This document shows positions 1 through 12,700 of a stretch of 64,000 nt of DNA, piece by piece; the first letter of the stretch is position 1; the number at the start of each line of letters is the position of its first letter. The stretch is from Maylandia zebra (lineage: Eukaryota; Chordata; Actinopteri; Cichliformes; Cichlidae). Position numbers and translations under genes: made by a program. The notes under the pieces were generated by a model. The model worked only from the letters and a program-made list of their open reading frames with translations, made no database searches and was not told where the DNA came from. The stretch spans positions 30,274,954-30,338,953 of the forward strand of contig NC_135167.1 in assembly GCF_041146795.1 (NCBI RefSeq), written 5' to 3'.

Positions 1-117
1 AAGTGGTTAGTTACCAATGTGTAACTATTACTTTGTAATCTTAACAGTATTTATCTTAATTTTGTATTCCATATAAACCTGAATATGTGGATCACTAATC
101 TTCTTTGTCACTCTCAG

Positions 118-471
118 GTTCTTATCTACCTGGAGGTTATCCCTTTTCCCCATATGGGAGTAAAATTGCCGGAACCGAGGAAGGCAGTGACAAATCTCGT
201 GCTAGCCCTACTGTCACCAAAACGGCAACAGACTCGAAAGCCCTGGACAACCTACATCTGCATACCAGCCAGTACAAGAGCAAATCCCCCACAGTAGGTG
301 ACAAGCCACCCCACGACAGGGAAAGAGAGCAGGACAGGGGAGCTTCGGGAGACAGGGATCGGGAGAGGGAGCGAGATGTGGACCGACCGCGATCCTCACC
401 CTCCCAGCGGATCATGCCCTCTCACCACCACCTGGGATATCCCCTGCAATATGACCTGTCCTACGCCACAG
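118..471 (+). CDS. znf609: ZNF609-like zinc finger protein, near-C-terminal coding exon (gene partial, 5' part outside window)
   Basis: The exon starts after a CTCTCAG acceptor and ends at CCACAG|GTAAAT. It begins in phase 1 and reads about 118 residues without a stop. The sequence has the conserved tail blocks of the ZNF608/ZNF609 family: a YPFSPYGSK block, SQYKSKSPTVGDK, a charged low-complexity run (REREQDRG...RDRERERDVDRPRSS), then SPSQRIMPSHHHLGYP and YDLSYATG. In the family this is an unstructured tail, far from the single C2H2 finger; the proteins are nuclear transcriptional regulators. Both paralogues share these blocks, so I choose ZNF609 over ZNF608 by synteny: GRAMD2A, SENP8 and MYO9A are human 15q23 genes and ZNF609 lies at 15q22. 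Reading past the donor meets a stop at 546-548, so intron retention would give a different short C-terminus. Confidence 0.78.
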
Positions 472-1217
472 GTAAATCAGTCATCCCATTTCACTGTAGA
501 TACAATGTTCACTTCTTTCAGATGCAGCAGACTGTTAGAGTAAATTAAACATGTGACCATCGGGTCTTCTAAAAACGAGCATAAGAAGGAAATATACTTT
601 AACTGCTTGTCAGCCATCAAGCAGCAACCCCTTCCTTGTACCCACCACCAGCAACCGACAGGGAGGCAAAACACAAGCCTACCGAGAGCAGCATTTTCAA
701 ACAAATGCAGGTGGCAGATAATGTGCGTCACACAGCAGCTCATCTTAAAAAAGCTCAGGCAGCAAGTTAGGAGTACGTGCAGAGATGTAGAATGTCATTT
801 AAAAGTAAAACTGTATGTTTCTTTGTCATGGCTTTATATGTCATGGCTTCCAGAAAGATGCAGCAACCTGTAAAAAAAACAAAACAAAAAAAACAAAGCC
901 CTCACTTCTCTGTTGCAATCTAGTCAAATATGCAGCACTTTTAGCCTCTCAGCTCATCCATTCCTAAGTAGGTCCTCTGAGGACAACTGGATCATGGTGT
1001 TGATAATAGAGATGTTGAATGAGCCCAAGACACAAGTCCACTGCAGACTGCACTGACATCTAGTGGCAGCTCAGTCAAATTACAGTGAATTTGACAAATG
1101 CCTCTGTTCTTCCATTGCAAATGTGTTGCCTGTATTAACATTAAGTACAGTTTTAACAAAAAGTTTTGATGTTAAATGTTTGTATCAAGCTTCTTTAGGA
1201 TGGAGTCACTGTTAAAT

Positions 1218-1545
1218 GGGCGACCGTGGCTCAGGGGGTTGGGAATCGCATCTGTAACCGGAAGGTCGCCGGTTCAATCCCTGGGCCCTCTGTCCTGGTC
1301 GTTGTGTCCTTGGGCAAGACACTTTACCCTACTTGCCTACTGGTGTTGGCCAGAGGGGCCGATGGCGCGATATGGCAGCCTCGCTTCTGTCAGTCTGCCC
1401 CAGGGCAGCTGTGGCTACAACCGTAGCTTGCCTCCACCAGTGTATGAATGTGAGAGTGAATGAATAGTGGTATTGTAAAGCGCTTTGGGTGCCTAGAAAA
1501 GCGCTATATAAATCCAATCCATTATCATTATTATTATTAAATTGT
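1218..1545 (+). mobile_element. tRNA-derived SINE, AFC-like, in the last ZNF609 intron
   Basis: The head carries Pol III boxes: an A-box-like GTGGCTCAGGGGGTTGGG and a B box GGTTCAATCCC. A central conserved part contains CCTTGGGCAAGACACTTTAC. The tail has the LINE-like end GTAAAGCGCTTTGGG...GCGCTATATAAAT and an ATT repeat. This is the architecture of the AFC SINE of African cichlids. The flanks GTTAAAT (1211-1217) and ATTAAATT (about 1536) may be a target-site duplication. Family naming is from memory of the consensus. Confidence 0.75.
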
Positions 1546-1777
1546 ATCACATTAACTCATAAGTGTTTCTACTATTTTGTCCACCTCACTTATATAAATA
1601 AGATACCTAATGCATAATGCACCAGAGTTAAACAGCACCACAAATTACAGCCTTTGTGATCAGCAAAACCTCAAGTAGAACTGAGTTACAGATGCGTGTA
1701 AAGTATTTTCTCCACACACTTTTTTTTAAATTGAAATATGTGTAAATAAATAATTCTTTTCTTTGTATCCTTCACAG

Positions 1778-1821
1778 GAAAACCTGACCGTCACACCTCA
1801 ACCCTGCAAAGATTCATATGA
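1778..1821 (+). CDS. znf609: candidate terminal coding exon of the ZNF609-like gene
   Basis: A good acceptor (TTTGTATCCTTCACAG) is followed by 14 codons and a TGA. The phase fits the donor at 471: ACA G joins GA AAA to read GKPDRHTSTLQRFI and stop. The peptide does not resemble the C-terminus I would expect for this family, so this may be an alternative end. The reading frame and splice sites are seen directly; use of the exon is inference. Confidence 0.45.
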
Positions 1822-3841
1822 CTGGATCACATGAGAACAAGATCTCCCGGGTGTTACCTTTTAGACATCAGTTGAATGGTGTTTCTATCTATATTTTTTA
1901 GTTCTTCTGTCCCAAGGAAAGGCAGACTGTTGTTGCTGTTGTTGTTGTTTTTTTTCTCCCTCCCCCTCCTCTCGTTAAAGACCCCAAATTCTCCAAACCT
2001 TGGTCTGTACCAGAACTGATAATATAACCCAGGTTCAAAGCCATCACTCTGCCCTGTCACGCAGAGGAAACACCAACCCGCTGATTATCTAGTCTTTGCA
2101 CTGTCAACAAATGCAATGCAAAAAGAGACTATTGGACTGCCAGAACAGCTTTTTGTTGTTGTTTTTTGTTGTTGTTGTATTTTTCTCCTTGGACTGCATT
2201 GTTTCTTGTTTTGTTCTTGTTTTCTTTTTTTTGTCACATGCAGAAAGAAATTGGCAGGGGATTTTAGGAAGTTGGGTGGCTGATGGGAAAGAGGGGTCAA
2301 ACTAAATTAAAGACTGTTTAAAAAGAAAAGAAAAAAAGAAAAATGATTTAACGTTGAAATTGTTTTCAACTCTGTCTTTGGCTTCTCGTATGCCATGAAA
2401 CAACAGTATATCCTTAACTTGACAAATTGTTGGCTATATTTCGTGGGGAGAGGGAATATGGCAGAAGCTGCTTTCATCAGAGACTTGAGAGCCTGAGACT
2501 GAAGTTTTTGTTTTTTTGTTTTCAACTTTCCATCATCGTTTCCCCATCCTCCTCGAACCCTCACGTCGTGTTTCAGGGATGATGTCGTCATGTTCTGCGA
2601 AGGGACCGCGTACACCTCAACGGAGAATAAACACTATTCATGTTTCCTTCACTTCTGCTCCATATCATTGCGTTCATCTTCGAATGTGTCTGATGCTGGT
2701 ATCGGTCCCGTCATCTTTTCCTCACACCGCAAAGGGGTCGCCTCCGTTTTTGCCACTCACTCAAACAGTGAAGCCACATTAGCGAGCAATCCGTTCACGG
2801 GACGCTCCGTCGTCACGCTCATCGGGCTGCTGGTGTGTGTTCTGGTGTTTTTGGTTTTTTTTGTTTTACTGTAAGATTGTGCTTCTTCAAGCTTGTCAAG
2901 TTTTGATTGTTTCCTGTAAACAATGTGAAAGTTCACCCATGTATTTTTCTGCTGTAATATAGACTTTTATCCTACTTTTATGTGCATAAATGTTTATATT
3001 TATCCCAGCACGCAACTGCTTAAAAAACTGTTAAATAGCTTTCACTGCTGCGTTTACCATTATGCGCTCAGATGGTCACTGTTGCTGTGGAGTTCCTGAA
3101 CGTCTTGTGTGCTTCTTTATTTGCCCCCACAGGCTTTGCTTGACCTTAAACTTGGTTCACATCTCCACTCATCCTAACCGAGCAATGCGCAGGTTGATTC
3201 ATTATAGACTTCTGAATTGCTGTCTTCCAGCTCCAAAAACAACAGTTCACGAGTTATTTCCGGGACTTCTTCAAATTTGGCCGCTCTCCCCTTCAGGGTC
3301 ATTCCCTGGTGCACTTCTGGGCTGCTTTCTGCAATGCTTCTGATTTTACAACATTTAACATTAGGACACCATGAATTCCTGTCTCAGTAAGGAGTTCTAC
3401 TGTAGCATGCTGAGGTGGAAATAGCATAACCTGCTCTGGCACCCAGCGCAATCCCTTGTTGAGAAGATTTGGCTCCCTGCAGCTTTTTCTACTTCCCCCA
3501 AAATAAAAATCAAGTCAAAGGGTGACTATTTTAACACATCGGTGAAGACCGCACGGGCACAAGTCTGAGCAGGAAATAAAGAAATGAATAAAAAGCAGCC
3601 ATGCTAAAAGCCCTGCAGTGCTGTACAACAACATGACCTTGATGGGGAGATCAGGCAGAGTTTCACAGGTGAAGTCTTCAAACTCTGTGGTTGTACGTTG
3701 CAGTGACAACAAACTGGAACAAAATCAAATGTCATTTTTAGGTTAATATCCAGTGTGAAAAGGCTTAAAATTTCTCTTGGTGCTTCGCTTGCTCATGTGG
3801 CTTCACCTTAACACACATCCACCTCAGATTCTTTTTTAGCT

Positions 3842-3847
3842 TGTGTG

Positions 3848-3878
<31 letters not shown>
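3842..3878. repeat. compound (TG)(TA)(CA) microsatellite
   Basis: TGTGTGTATATATATA runs directly into a CA repeat. The tract is self-complementary across its centre and can fold on itself. It lies in the inferred ZNF609 3' UTR. Confidence 0.9.
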
Positions 3879-4573
3879 GGTTTTTTGTTTTGTTTTTTTA
3901 ACTAGCAGCTAGCTTTGGATTAGTCTAAAAGTGAGCAAATGAGTCTGATGCCTCTGACAGTAGTTTTAATTGTTACGTTGTTGCCTATGCTGGAAGGTCA
4001 GTTTATTAGCACATTAAACAGAAGAAAACTATTAAAAATCCAGCTGTTACTCTTACAAGCATGAACCAATCAGATGTTCCACAAAACAAAACCAGAAGTG
4101 TGAGCCAGTCAAAATGTGGAGCAACACGAACATCGTAAACTAAAGCGAAACGGGAGTCGGGAGGCTCAAAGCTGCCCAATGAGCTCTCTGCTTTCCTTTC
4201 AACCTCTTAACACGTGGTCCCCTTCTTCTTTTTAATTTGCAGACGTGTCCTCTTGTACCAGAGTTCCCTCTTGGCTTTATAGTACAGTTCTCTTATACCT
4301 CAGGGGTTGTAAGTGAAATTCTATACACATGCTACTTGCATAGATTTGAGAGGGATTCGGTTTCTCTGTGTTGGGGGAGGGGCACATTATCCACTCTAGG
4401 CTGGATTTGATGTGCTGGTTCATTCAGGATAGGGCATTGTTAAAGGTTCAATGTGGGCTGTGGCTTATGAGCAGTCTTAATGTTCCTCTAAAGGATTATA
4501 ATCTGAGTGGAATATTGACCATGTTGTCATTAAATCTAATTTTATTGATTTTTTTTCTTCCTATTTTTTTTTT

Positions 4574-4587
4574 GGGGGGGGGGGGGG
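4574..4587. repeat. 14-nt G homopolymer after a T run
   Basis: Ten Ts are followed by 14 Gs. The exact length is likely to be unreliable in any assembly. Confidence 0.85.
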
Positions 4588-5575
4588 TGTCTATACTTTT
4601 AATGTTCCTATTGTTGTCGTTTCTGTTTCTCTCAGTAAATACTCTACATGGTCAAATCCCTAAACCACCAGTTAACGTTGTGTCTAACACCCTCTGACGT
4701 CGGATGTTAGCTGCTTGTTGAGACACTATTCAGTTACCAAACTGCATCACTTCATTCTGAGGTTCTTGGACATTCCAAGTAAATAAGTTGCCAGTGCCCC
4801 GTCTAATGGAGGCTTGCGAGGACGGTATATATTTTGACTTTTTACGCATTTTCAAGAAGAATGGCTGACATGAGTAAGCTGAATGTGGTGGTGTTTGACG
4901 TGTACTTAAATCTGTAAGGGTAATCTAGGCAGCTGTGATGTTGTCATTAAAAGTCAGTGGGTTTTTAGTACCAGCAGGCTGCATACAGTACATATAGTTT
5001 TATCAAACAATGGTTGTGACAAGTGCATTTGTTCTCTCTCTGAGAGTAGTAATGTTATCTCAGTAGTAAGCAAAGCCCAGTGAAAATCATATATACTAAA
5101 GTGTATGAAAAAGCCAGAAAAGTAATGTTTTGCTATCAACATATTGGAAAGTGCTTGGCTCTTGTATTTTGCAGGACTGTATTTGTTTCATGGTGAAGAG
5201 TATATTTATTGGCCAGCAGTTGTCTCAATTGGTGCCTAGTTGAACATTCTCCTGTGAAAATGCAGAGACACTCGCTCGTTTGTCCTTTCCCGACCCCGCC
5301 CACTGTCACGCAAACCGCCGCCAACCCGAACCCCATTCCCACACACCCCTTTTCCCAAAAGTACCACTTCTGGTGCTTGCAAGGATGTTTACAATGTCTT
5401 CATTTTCTTTCTGTTTGAGAAATTCAGATCTCTGTCCCCTCTCCTCATTTCTCCCTCCCTTCAGGAGTTTGTGTAAAGTGTACATTACCATGGTTCTTTT
5501 TTATACAATACTCTGTAACTTGCCTTTGTAAATTTGGGCTGGAAAAAAATAAATCTTTTTATGAGACAATCTGTC

Positions 5576-6601
5576 TTGGGAACTGTTTAATGGCTCGTGC
5601 TTGGTGGGTGCTGTAGATTTAAGCTGATAATACAGTTAAAATGGTTTTGTATTTATTGTTTACCGCCCAGGGACAAGGTTGACTGTAACGCAGCGTTCCA
5701 GCAAAATTCCTTTTCAACCTTGAAAGTCACATCATCGGAACAGGTTTCCTTTTGTCATTTTTACCAAGTCTTATTTCAGATGAGAGTCAACCCAATAGGT
5801 CACGTAATATTTATATCCCATCACAAAACACAGAAAGTCCCCAGCATGTGTATGGCAAGTGTTTGAATTTGCACGTAAATTGATTTTCCCATCCTGGGAG
5901 AAAGAAGTCTAAAAGTCTGAAAAACCTCTTAGCCTGCAGAAACTGCACCATGGCACACAGCCACATGAGTGCAGTGTCTCTAAAGAGACCACAGTCTGTC
6001 TCAGTGGGATCAAATGTCAGATTTTTGCCTCTTTCTGAGTTTTACAGCTGACTCGCTTGCACTGCATGCTTGAGGAGCATACATACATTTAACTGGAATA
6101 TATGTTATGCTCCTCTGGGAAACACTTGCAAGCTGTCAACAGTTGAGTCTGTTGAGAGCGTCACTTTGCATATGTGCACACAGTGCTCAAACTTTATCTG
6201 CATCTGGTGCGACATCCATTCGTATCAGGCAGTTGGGATATTTTTAGCTGCCCCTAATGCCCCTGAACTGACAGTACACTCTATGCAATAGCATAATGCA
6301 ACATCAGTGACAGAGGGTGATTAGGCCGGGGATGATTTTGGTGAGTGTAAATGTGAAATCTGATTATCCTCCATGCTCTCAGCTCTGCAGAGGGAGGAGG
6401 GCTGGAACTAGAGAGAGTGAGGCTGGAGGAGAGATTCAGAGGGAAGGAGGGGTTAAGTTACCAATGTGCTGAGCCAATGGCTTTTCCACAGAGCAGCTGG
6501 CTGGCATCAGGGCAGGACAGGCCGCTCAGAGGAAGGATACCTTGAGGACGACTCACACCCGCTAACTGTAGGACATTAAAGGTGACTTCTAGGAGGTGTT
6601 C
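5576..6601 (+). promoter_or_regulatory. intergenic gap and upstream promoter region of the GRAMD2A-like gene
   Basis: No gene is visible between the ZNF609 poly(A) signal and the GRAMD2A ATG. From about 6370 the sequence becomes purine-rich (GGGAGGAGGG, GGAGGAGAG), and a CCAAT lies at about 6473-6477. This could be the promoter and 5' UTR of the upstream first exon. There is no clear TATA box. The promoter call is inference from position. Confidence 0.3.
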
Positions 6602-6741
6602 ATGGGATGCACTATCTACGCAGCCAGCCCTAAGGCCCTGCCAGCCGACGAGGCCCCAGGCCAGGACAGATACTATCCGGTCCCCCACTACCGCCACCCT
6701 CATGGTAACTGCAGTCAGAGGATAGCAGCCAGCAGAGCCAG
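6602..6741 (+). CDS. gramd2a: GRAMD2A upstream first coding exon (MGCTIYAAS start)
   Basis: An ATG opens 46 codons plus 2 nt, ending at GCCAG|GTCAGT. The exon is GC-rich with coding-like third positions and includes YYPVPHYRHPHG. Its phase-2 end joins exon 14036-14140 (AG+G) and stays open through three exons. The protein would start MGC; this Gly2-Cys3 could suit N-terminal acylation, but residue 6 is Tyr, which is poor for N-myristoyltransferase. I know of no such N-terminus in human GRAMD2A. The alternative start is ATG 14046. Confidence 0.55.
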
Positions 6742-9700
6742 GTCAGTGAACAGCACACAGGAAGTGTTTTTAGGATGGTTACACATTCAAGAACGCATCC
6801 CATCCATGCATACATTACAAAAAGAAAAAAAAGATCACTGTTTTAAACAGCAGTAGGAAATCAGTTTTCAATTTAGGTGTTTTTGCTTCTGCTTTGAAAC
6901 GTGAATGGCAGAGGAGAAGCAGGGATGAAGGGATCACCACAAATGTGTCAGCAGTTCAAGTTATGACATGTCTATGATAAGTCAATTAGTCATCACTGAC
7001 ACCACAAAATGTGTGATTCAGGGTTTATTTGTGCGGCACTGTCAACTTAAAACGACCCAACTCAGTAGCAGTGTTTGGACTGCGATTTCAAAAGTTAAAC
7101 TCCTCAGTGCAACATCCTCTCTGGAAAGTGTCTCAGTTTGACCTTAGAGCTCGGACTCAGAGCACTTAATGCACACAGACAGCTTGATGCTTGAACCTTT
7201 ACTGTTCGTACATGTGCACAGAAAGACGAGGGACAGCGGCTAAACCCCTTCAAACATCCTTAAACGATTCTCCTTTAAATCTTCCACTTGATGGTTTTGC
7301 ACCAGATGACACATTTGTTGCTTCCATATGAGTGCAAAACATCTGCAATGTAACAAGGCAGCCATTACATGTCAGTTATTGGTCGTTTACTATGAATGTA
7401 AGTCTGAAACAGCAGTCTGATAATTTGCAGATGATACAATGATACGCTGAATAATCTTTACAAAGTTATTTAAAAATACTTCTGAGATGTAATTATTTTT
7501 TTTATTTTATTCCATGGATAACGTGGCCAATAACTAAGAGCTGAGACATTGCCTCTGAGTAACGCTTTATAATGACATTATACACTTTTAAACTCCTCAG
7601 CTGGAAACGGAAACATGTTGTTAACGTATAAAAGATAGAATGAAAGTCACGACCCCTCCCCCAGTTAAAAAAAACAATCTAACTAGTTTGATCTTTTACG
7701 TCATGTTTTTAATTTCCGTTATCTCTGCACGTGCAAATGAACGAGCCGCGCTGTTCTGAGCGTCTGCGAGGGGAAAAAATAGCCACCGTGTAATCCCCCG
7801 GCTGCTGTAAACAGTTAGCTAATAGGTAAGCTCAACCCACCTCACACTCGGACTCGCTTGTGAAGACGCTGCAGCTCAGCCCTATTTCCCTGCTTAAGCT
7901 TTAATTATTGTGGCGGGAAACTGGGTGCTTCTGTTAGTTTGTCGTGGAAAAGCATAAAATAAAAAAATGAATTTGACGAGAAACACCACTAAGACCTGAA
8001 GAATTTAGTGGAGCTACTGGAAAACAACAGAGGAAAAAGCGACAGCAGCCTCTGAGCTACAGGTAGGAAACCTTATGTAAATCAAGCTAGCGAGAAAAAA
8101 ACAGCAATGCTTCCGGAAATGACTTAAAAAAAAAATGCACCCGTGATGCCTTTAGGGATTTACTGAGGAATTTAGAGATGTCGATGGTCTGTATGAATAG
8201 TTGCTGGTCGTGGAGTTTACCAAAATTTACTTTTTTTGTTGTGTTTTAGTGCCCCTTATAGCCTACTGCATGTCTATTTGTATTCTAAATTTGAACGCTT
8301 TCTGCTTTTATTTTGAAGGGCCCCGGTTATTCAGATATTGTCTTGTTTAGCTTCACGTCGTTGCTGCTTTCGGGAATACTGTAAAAGCGGCGTTTATTCC
8401 AAGTCAGGCGCTGAACATGCGGATATACTTCACGAATATAATGTGAAATCCTTGAAGTAGCCACTTAAATTGAAAAATATAAGTAAAATATGAAGTTATT
8501 TTCAAAACGTGTTTACAAGCCCATAATCATCATGTTTATTACTACTAAAACTGAAGGTGCTAGTGGCCTATCGATTTGCCACGACATACCTACACTAAAC
8601 AAATAAATTATTAAATGGGCTACTAACTAGAAGTAACTAGAAACCTTTCAACAAAGCTATTAATTTCCCCTTCCTCCTCTAATCCCATTAAACCAATCAC
8701 TCTGCTCCATTAAGTCTTAGGTAAGATGGACTTTTGAAGGGTTGTACTGCTTTAAAAACATACTTCTGTCATCAAAGGTTGTTTTGAGGTACTTGCACAA
8801 TGGGGAGGGTTTCTTTTTTCTTTGTCTGGTCTCAAGCAGTGTAGGCCAGAGTCCAAAGGCTGTACATGTGTTTCATAGACGGACTGATTCAAGGACACAA
8901 AGAAAACGAAAGAAAATAATAATTATCCCGTGCCATGTGATGCACCAAAGCTCTGCAAACAAATATCCCTTGGGTTAGCGTTTTTCATGAGTAAACTCTT
9001 GGTTGACTTGCTGTACATGAGAGAAAGCTCCTGCTGGCAGCTTCAATGTCCCTATAAGAGGAAGTCACCTTCAGCGTTTGTAGACACATTAAACCTTTTC
9101 TCCTGCATATCCACTGTAAACAACCCAGATGGTTTATTACTGACGCATCTAATCAGAGACAAAGTTCTTGGTTTAGTAGCCTCAAAAATGAACGTGACTT
9201 TAGATTGTAAAAGAAATTTGGAGGTATTTTCCTTGGTGCACTGGTCTACAAGGAAGCGAGAGGTGGAGAGAGCGCAGGGACGACCTCGGTGATGAGCAAC
9301 CTTAACAAGATTAGAGTTTATTGGATTGAGGGATGTCTTGTGACAGCAAAAAATGTCCAGACACAAAGAAGGACATGGAAGAGGAGAGGTGAAGAGAAGA
9401 ATGGCTTTCAACTGAAAAACATTCATGCAAGAAACAAAGAAAGTGAGACCGAAGGAATGAAAGTTGGCCTAAAGAAAGGCCAAAGGTTAGAAGAGACCCC
9501 AACCTTTAGTTTATACATGTGTGTATTGTCTTTATGAGCACTGGCGTAAGATGATAGGTGGGACGCTGCTTTGTTAGCTAAGTTTGAGGCTCAGTGTGTT
9601 TAATGAATGGGCCATGTATTGTTTGGCCTCATAATCGTGGTACAAACTCTAAGTTACAGCAGCGTTGACTCCCTGCCCAGCTCCAACAGCAGACTGAAGT

Positions 9701-12700
9701 ATTCATCACAATGCATCACCCTGTTTTGTTGAGAAAAATGCAAAACTTATACTGTTGGAATATTTAGCCAGCTCTGTATTAATTATGTATTCATTCGTGG
9801 CTCCATGGGGACATCCAGCCATCTTTGTGGAGGCAGAGCACGGGTAGAAGAGGAAGCCTGTTAAATCATTTTATATGAACTGATTCTTATCTGAACCGCG
9901 TCATATAAAACTGAAAAGCAGCAAATTCGCTTTGTCATTATCTCATGAATTATGAGCTTTGAGAGCGTGTTCCTTCACATAAACAGACTACGTATTGAAC
10001 TTTCTCATCAAAAACAGGAAGGATTCATTATCAGATAGCTTCGAATGATGCTCCTAGTCTTGAAATACTGTGACAGAGCTCACCAGGCTGCTTCTTTTTT
10101 CCAGCAGCATTGGAGTTCAACATAATGAATGAGTGTCTCACCTCTTATTTACCTAAGAAACTGGTCAGCCTGGTATATTTTGTTTCAGTTTGCTCTCCTG
10201 GATGACATGAACAGTCCAACTTTAATCAGAGGTTTAAGTGCGGGCAATAATTTTCCAGACAGACATGCTAATATAGCCAGATGACTGTGAGAAAATCACA
10301 GGTTGTGGTGTATTTGACGTAGCATTCATCGTCTACTTCCAGGAAACCCACTCAGACTAAATAAAACCTATTTTAGATGGCCTAAACATCCTCACGGTCA
10401 AACTCACAGCGATATAAAGTTGGTTTATCTCAGGGCTGTTTGTCTTGGTCATTATGATGCATTTCTATAGATGTTTTATACAATGTCTAGACTGTAAGCC
10501 CGCAGCTTGTGAATGAGTTAGTCTTACCTCATGTGAAAAGCAAATGTGAAAAAGAATTGCAGCTGTTAGGTAAAAGGTCCATTTATCTATGTATCCACTG
10601 AGTCAAGTTTATCTCTTTGCAAGCTGATTTTCAGACTACAGCAAAATGAATTGAAACAATAACAGTGTGTATTTCTTTTCAAAGTAGGCCAAATAATATA
10701 TAAAAACATTTAAATAAAGATGCAGAAACCTTCACTTTTTGCATTAAACTTCTTTGGGTTTTCACAGCACCATATCTCTTTGGAGTAACATTTACCCATA
10801 TTTTGTAAAAAGCCTCTGTTCTGCAAATGCACAAGTCTCACACATTGGTTTTTTTCTTTTTAATTATTAAAATAAACACTGTTAAGTAAGCACTAATTCA
10901 AGTCCTTTATATGTTGATTCTGAAGGCAAGGCAAGGCAAATTTATTTGTATAGCACAATTCAACAACAAGGTGATTCAAAGTGCTTTACAGAGACATTAG
11001 AAACAAAAACAAATAAAAAGCATGATTTAAAATTGATTAAAACAAACAAACGAACTAACTAAACACACACATTTCACACCTGTTCGCGCGATCTGAACCC
11101 TTATTGTAAGGGGAGCTACCAGTCCTTCTGTGGACGAGCTAAAGAGGAAAAAGTGTACAAAAAGAAGTGAGCTTTATGCAAATTCACGGTAATACAGCAT
11201 CTGGGATCAAATACTGCTCCTGAATCCTTTAAACTCTGCTTAAAGACCCCACATATCCTATACTTATGTATTCAGCCTTTCACCTCCCATTTAGTCCTCT
11301 GTGATCACAGACAACAAGTCAGATGTAACCTCAAGCACCAGACAGACAGCTATTGTTTGAACAGGTCAGCGGCTGACGCAAAACTTCTGCCTTCTGGCCA
11401 ATTAGAGATAATATACTGGAAACTGCATGCAGGAGCCATATCCATCAGCACCTGTAATTAAACCAGAGCAGGTGGTAAAGACTTCCCCTCTCCCAGAGGT
11501 ATAGCACAGGGCAAGCATGTGTTTGTGTGTGCATGTGTGGAAAAAAAAAGATGTGCAGGTGAGGGAGGAAACAAAATAGATGGGCTAGAGCTTTTCAGGT
11601 GAAGCTGTTATGTAGTAAAAGCGCAAACACTACAAGGGTAAAACCTTTTTTTGTGTACCCAAAGACTACCAGACAGACTGTGGACTACTAGGACAATTAA
11701 AAAATGAATTACAATTTTATTTAAAAATATATCCAAATTGGGGAAAAAGGAAGTGAACACATTTCAAATGAATGTGATGTTGAACTTTGAGGCAAAGCAA
11801 ACTGCAATCAAAATGAGTGAGATATAGTTACAGAGATCTTTATTCAGTCGGTGGGAATGAGAGCAAGGCAGTGCTGAAATTTCAAATTATACAATAGGTG
11901 TATAAAATAGGTGGGGGAATACATAAACACCCATTTCGACAAATATATATGTAAAGGTATATTAAAAAAATTATGATTCTACAATTATGCTGGTCATAGA
12001 TAGACATAGGAACCTAGTGAATGCACAAACTGGAAAAAAGTCAAACGTAAAGGATAAAAAGTATTAATAAATAAAAGCTAAAATCTTTAAAAGTAACTAA
12101 AAGGTAAAATTTGTAGCTAAAAGTAGACCACTGACTTAATGGAAAGGATTAACAAATCAGCGGTGTCAGCTAAAAGTAGACAAATGTTAGGAGACAAACT
12201 ATTGTGTGAATGCCTTTCAGCATTCACACAATTACGTTAGAGGCTGACGTAGCTCCCATGAAGCCATCCACTGGTTTCTGAAGTCCCACGCTGGAGCTGT
12301 AAGAAGGTTTTCACAGAAAAATACATTTGAAAAGATGCGCAGACTATGAAACCGCTAGTGGGGTTGTGAATTCCCCCACTGTACGACCAGGTTTTCACAA
12401 ACCAGACATCATTTTTCATTCAATGTGATCCAAAATGAGTGACTGAGCCTATTAATTCAGGAGGAAAGTGTTTATCAAGGTCAAATCAGAAAGTTGCTTT
12501 CCTGTACACTTCTATGGGTCCGCAAGTCCACAGCAATTGCCATCTGGTGGTCTTCAGATAAAATGTAGGTTAAAGGCACTAATGCATTTTCTTAATTTGT
12601 CAGACCTCGAAGCTACTTCCATGTTTTATAGTGTCTATGGAAGTAATGTTTAGCTGAAAGTCAGAGATAGTCACAGTCAGAACTGCTAACTGCTAAGGAC

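Larger units (their letters stand above)
1822..5575 (+). other. znf609: probable long 3' UTR of the ZNF609-like gene, with polyadenylation signal
   Basis: No convincing coding exon is visible here. The stretch is T-rich with several GTTGTT and TTTTGT runs. It ends near an AATAAA at about 5548-5553, followed by a T/GT-rich stretch, which makes it the most likely poly(A) site. Earlier AATAAA hexamers occur near 2626 and 3501 and could give shorter 3' ends. A long 3' UTR is known for ZNF609 in mammals; the extent here is inferred. Confidence 0.45.

Noticed and set aside
1226..1290. tRNA gene in the SINE head
   Set aside because: A and B boxes are present, but the rest is SINE and does not fold as a cloverleaf with an anticodon arm.
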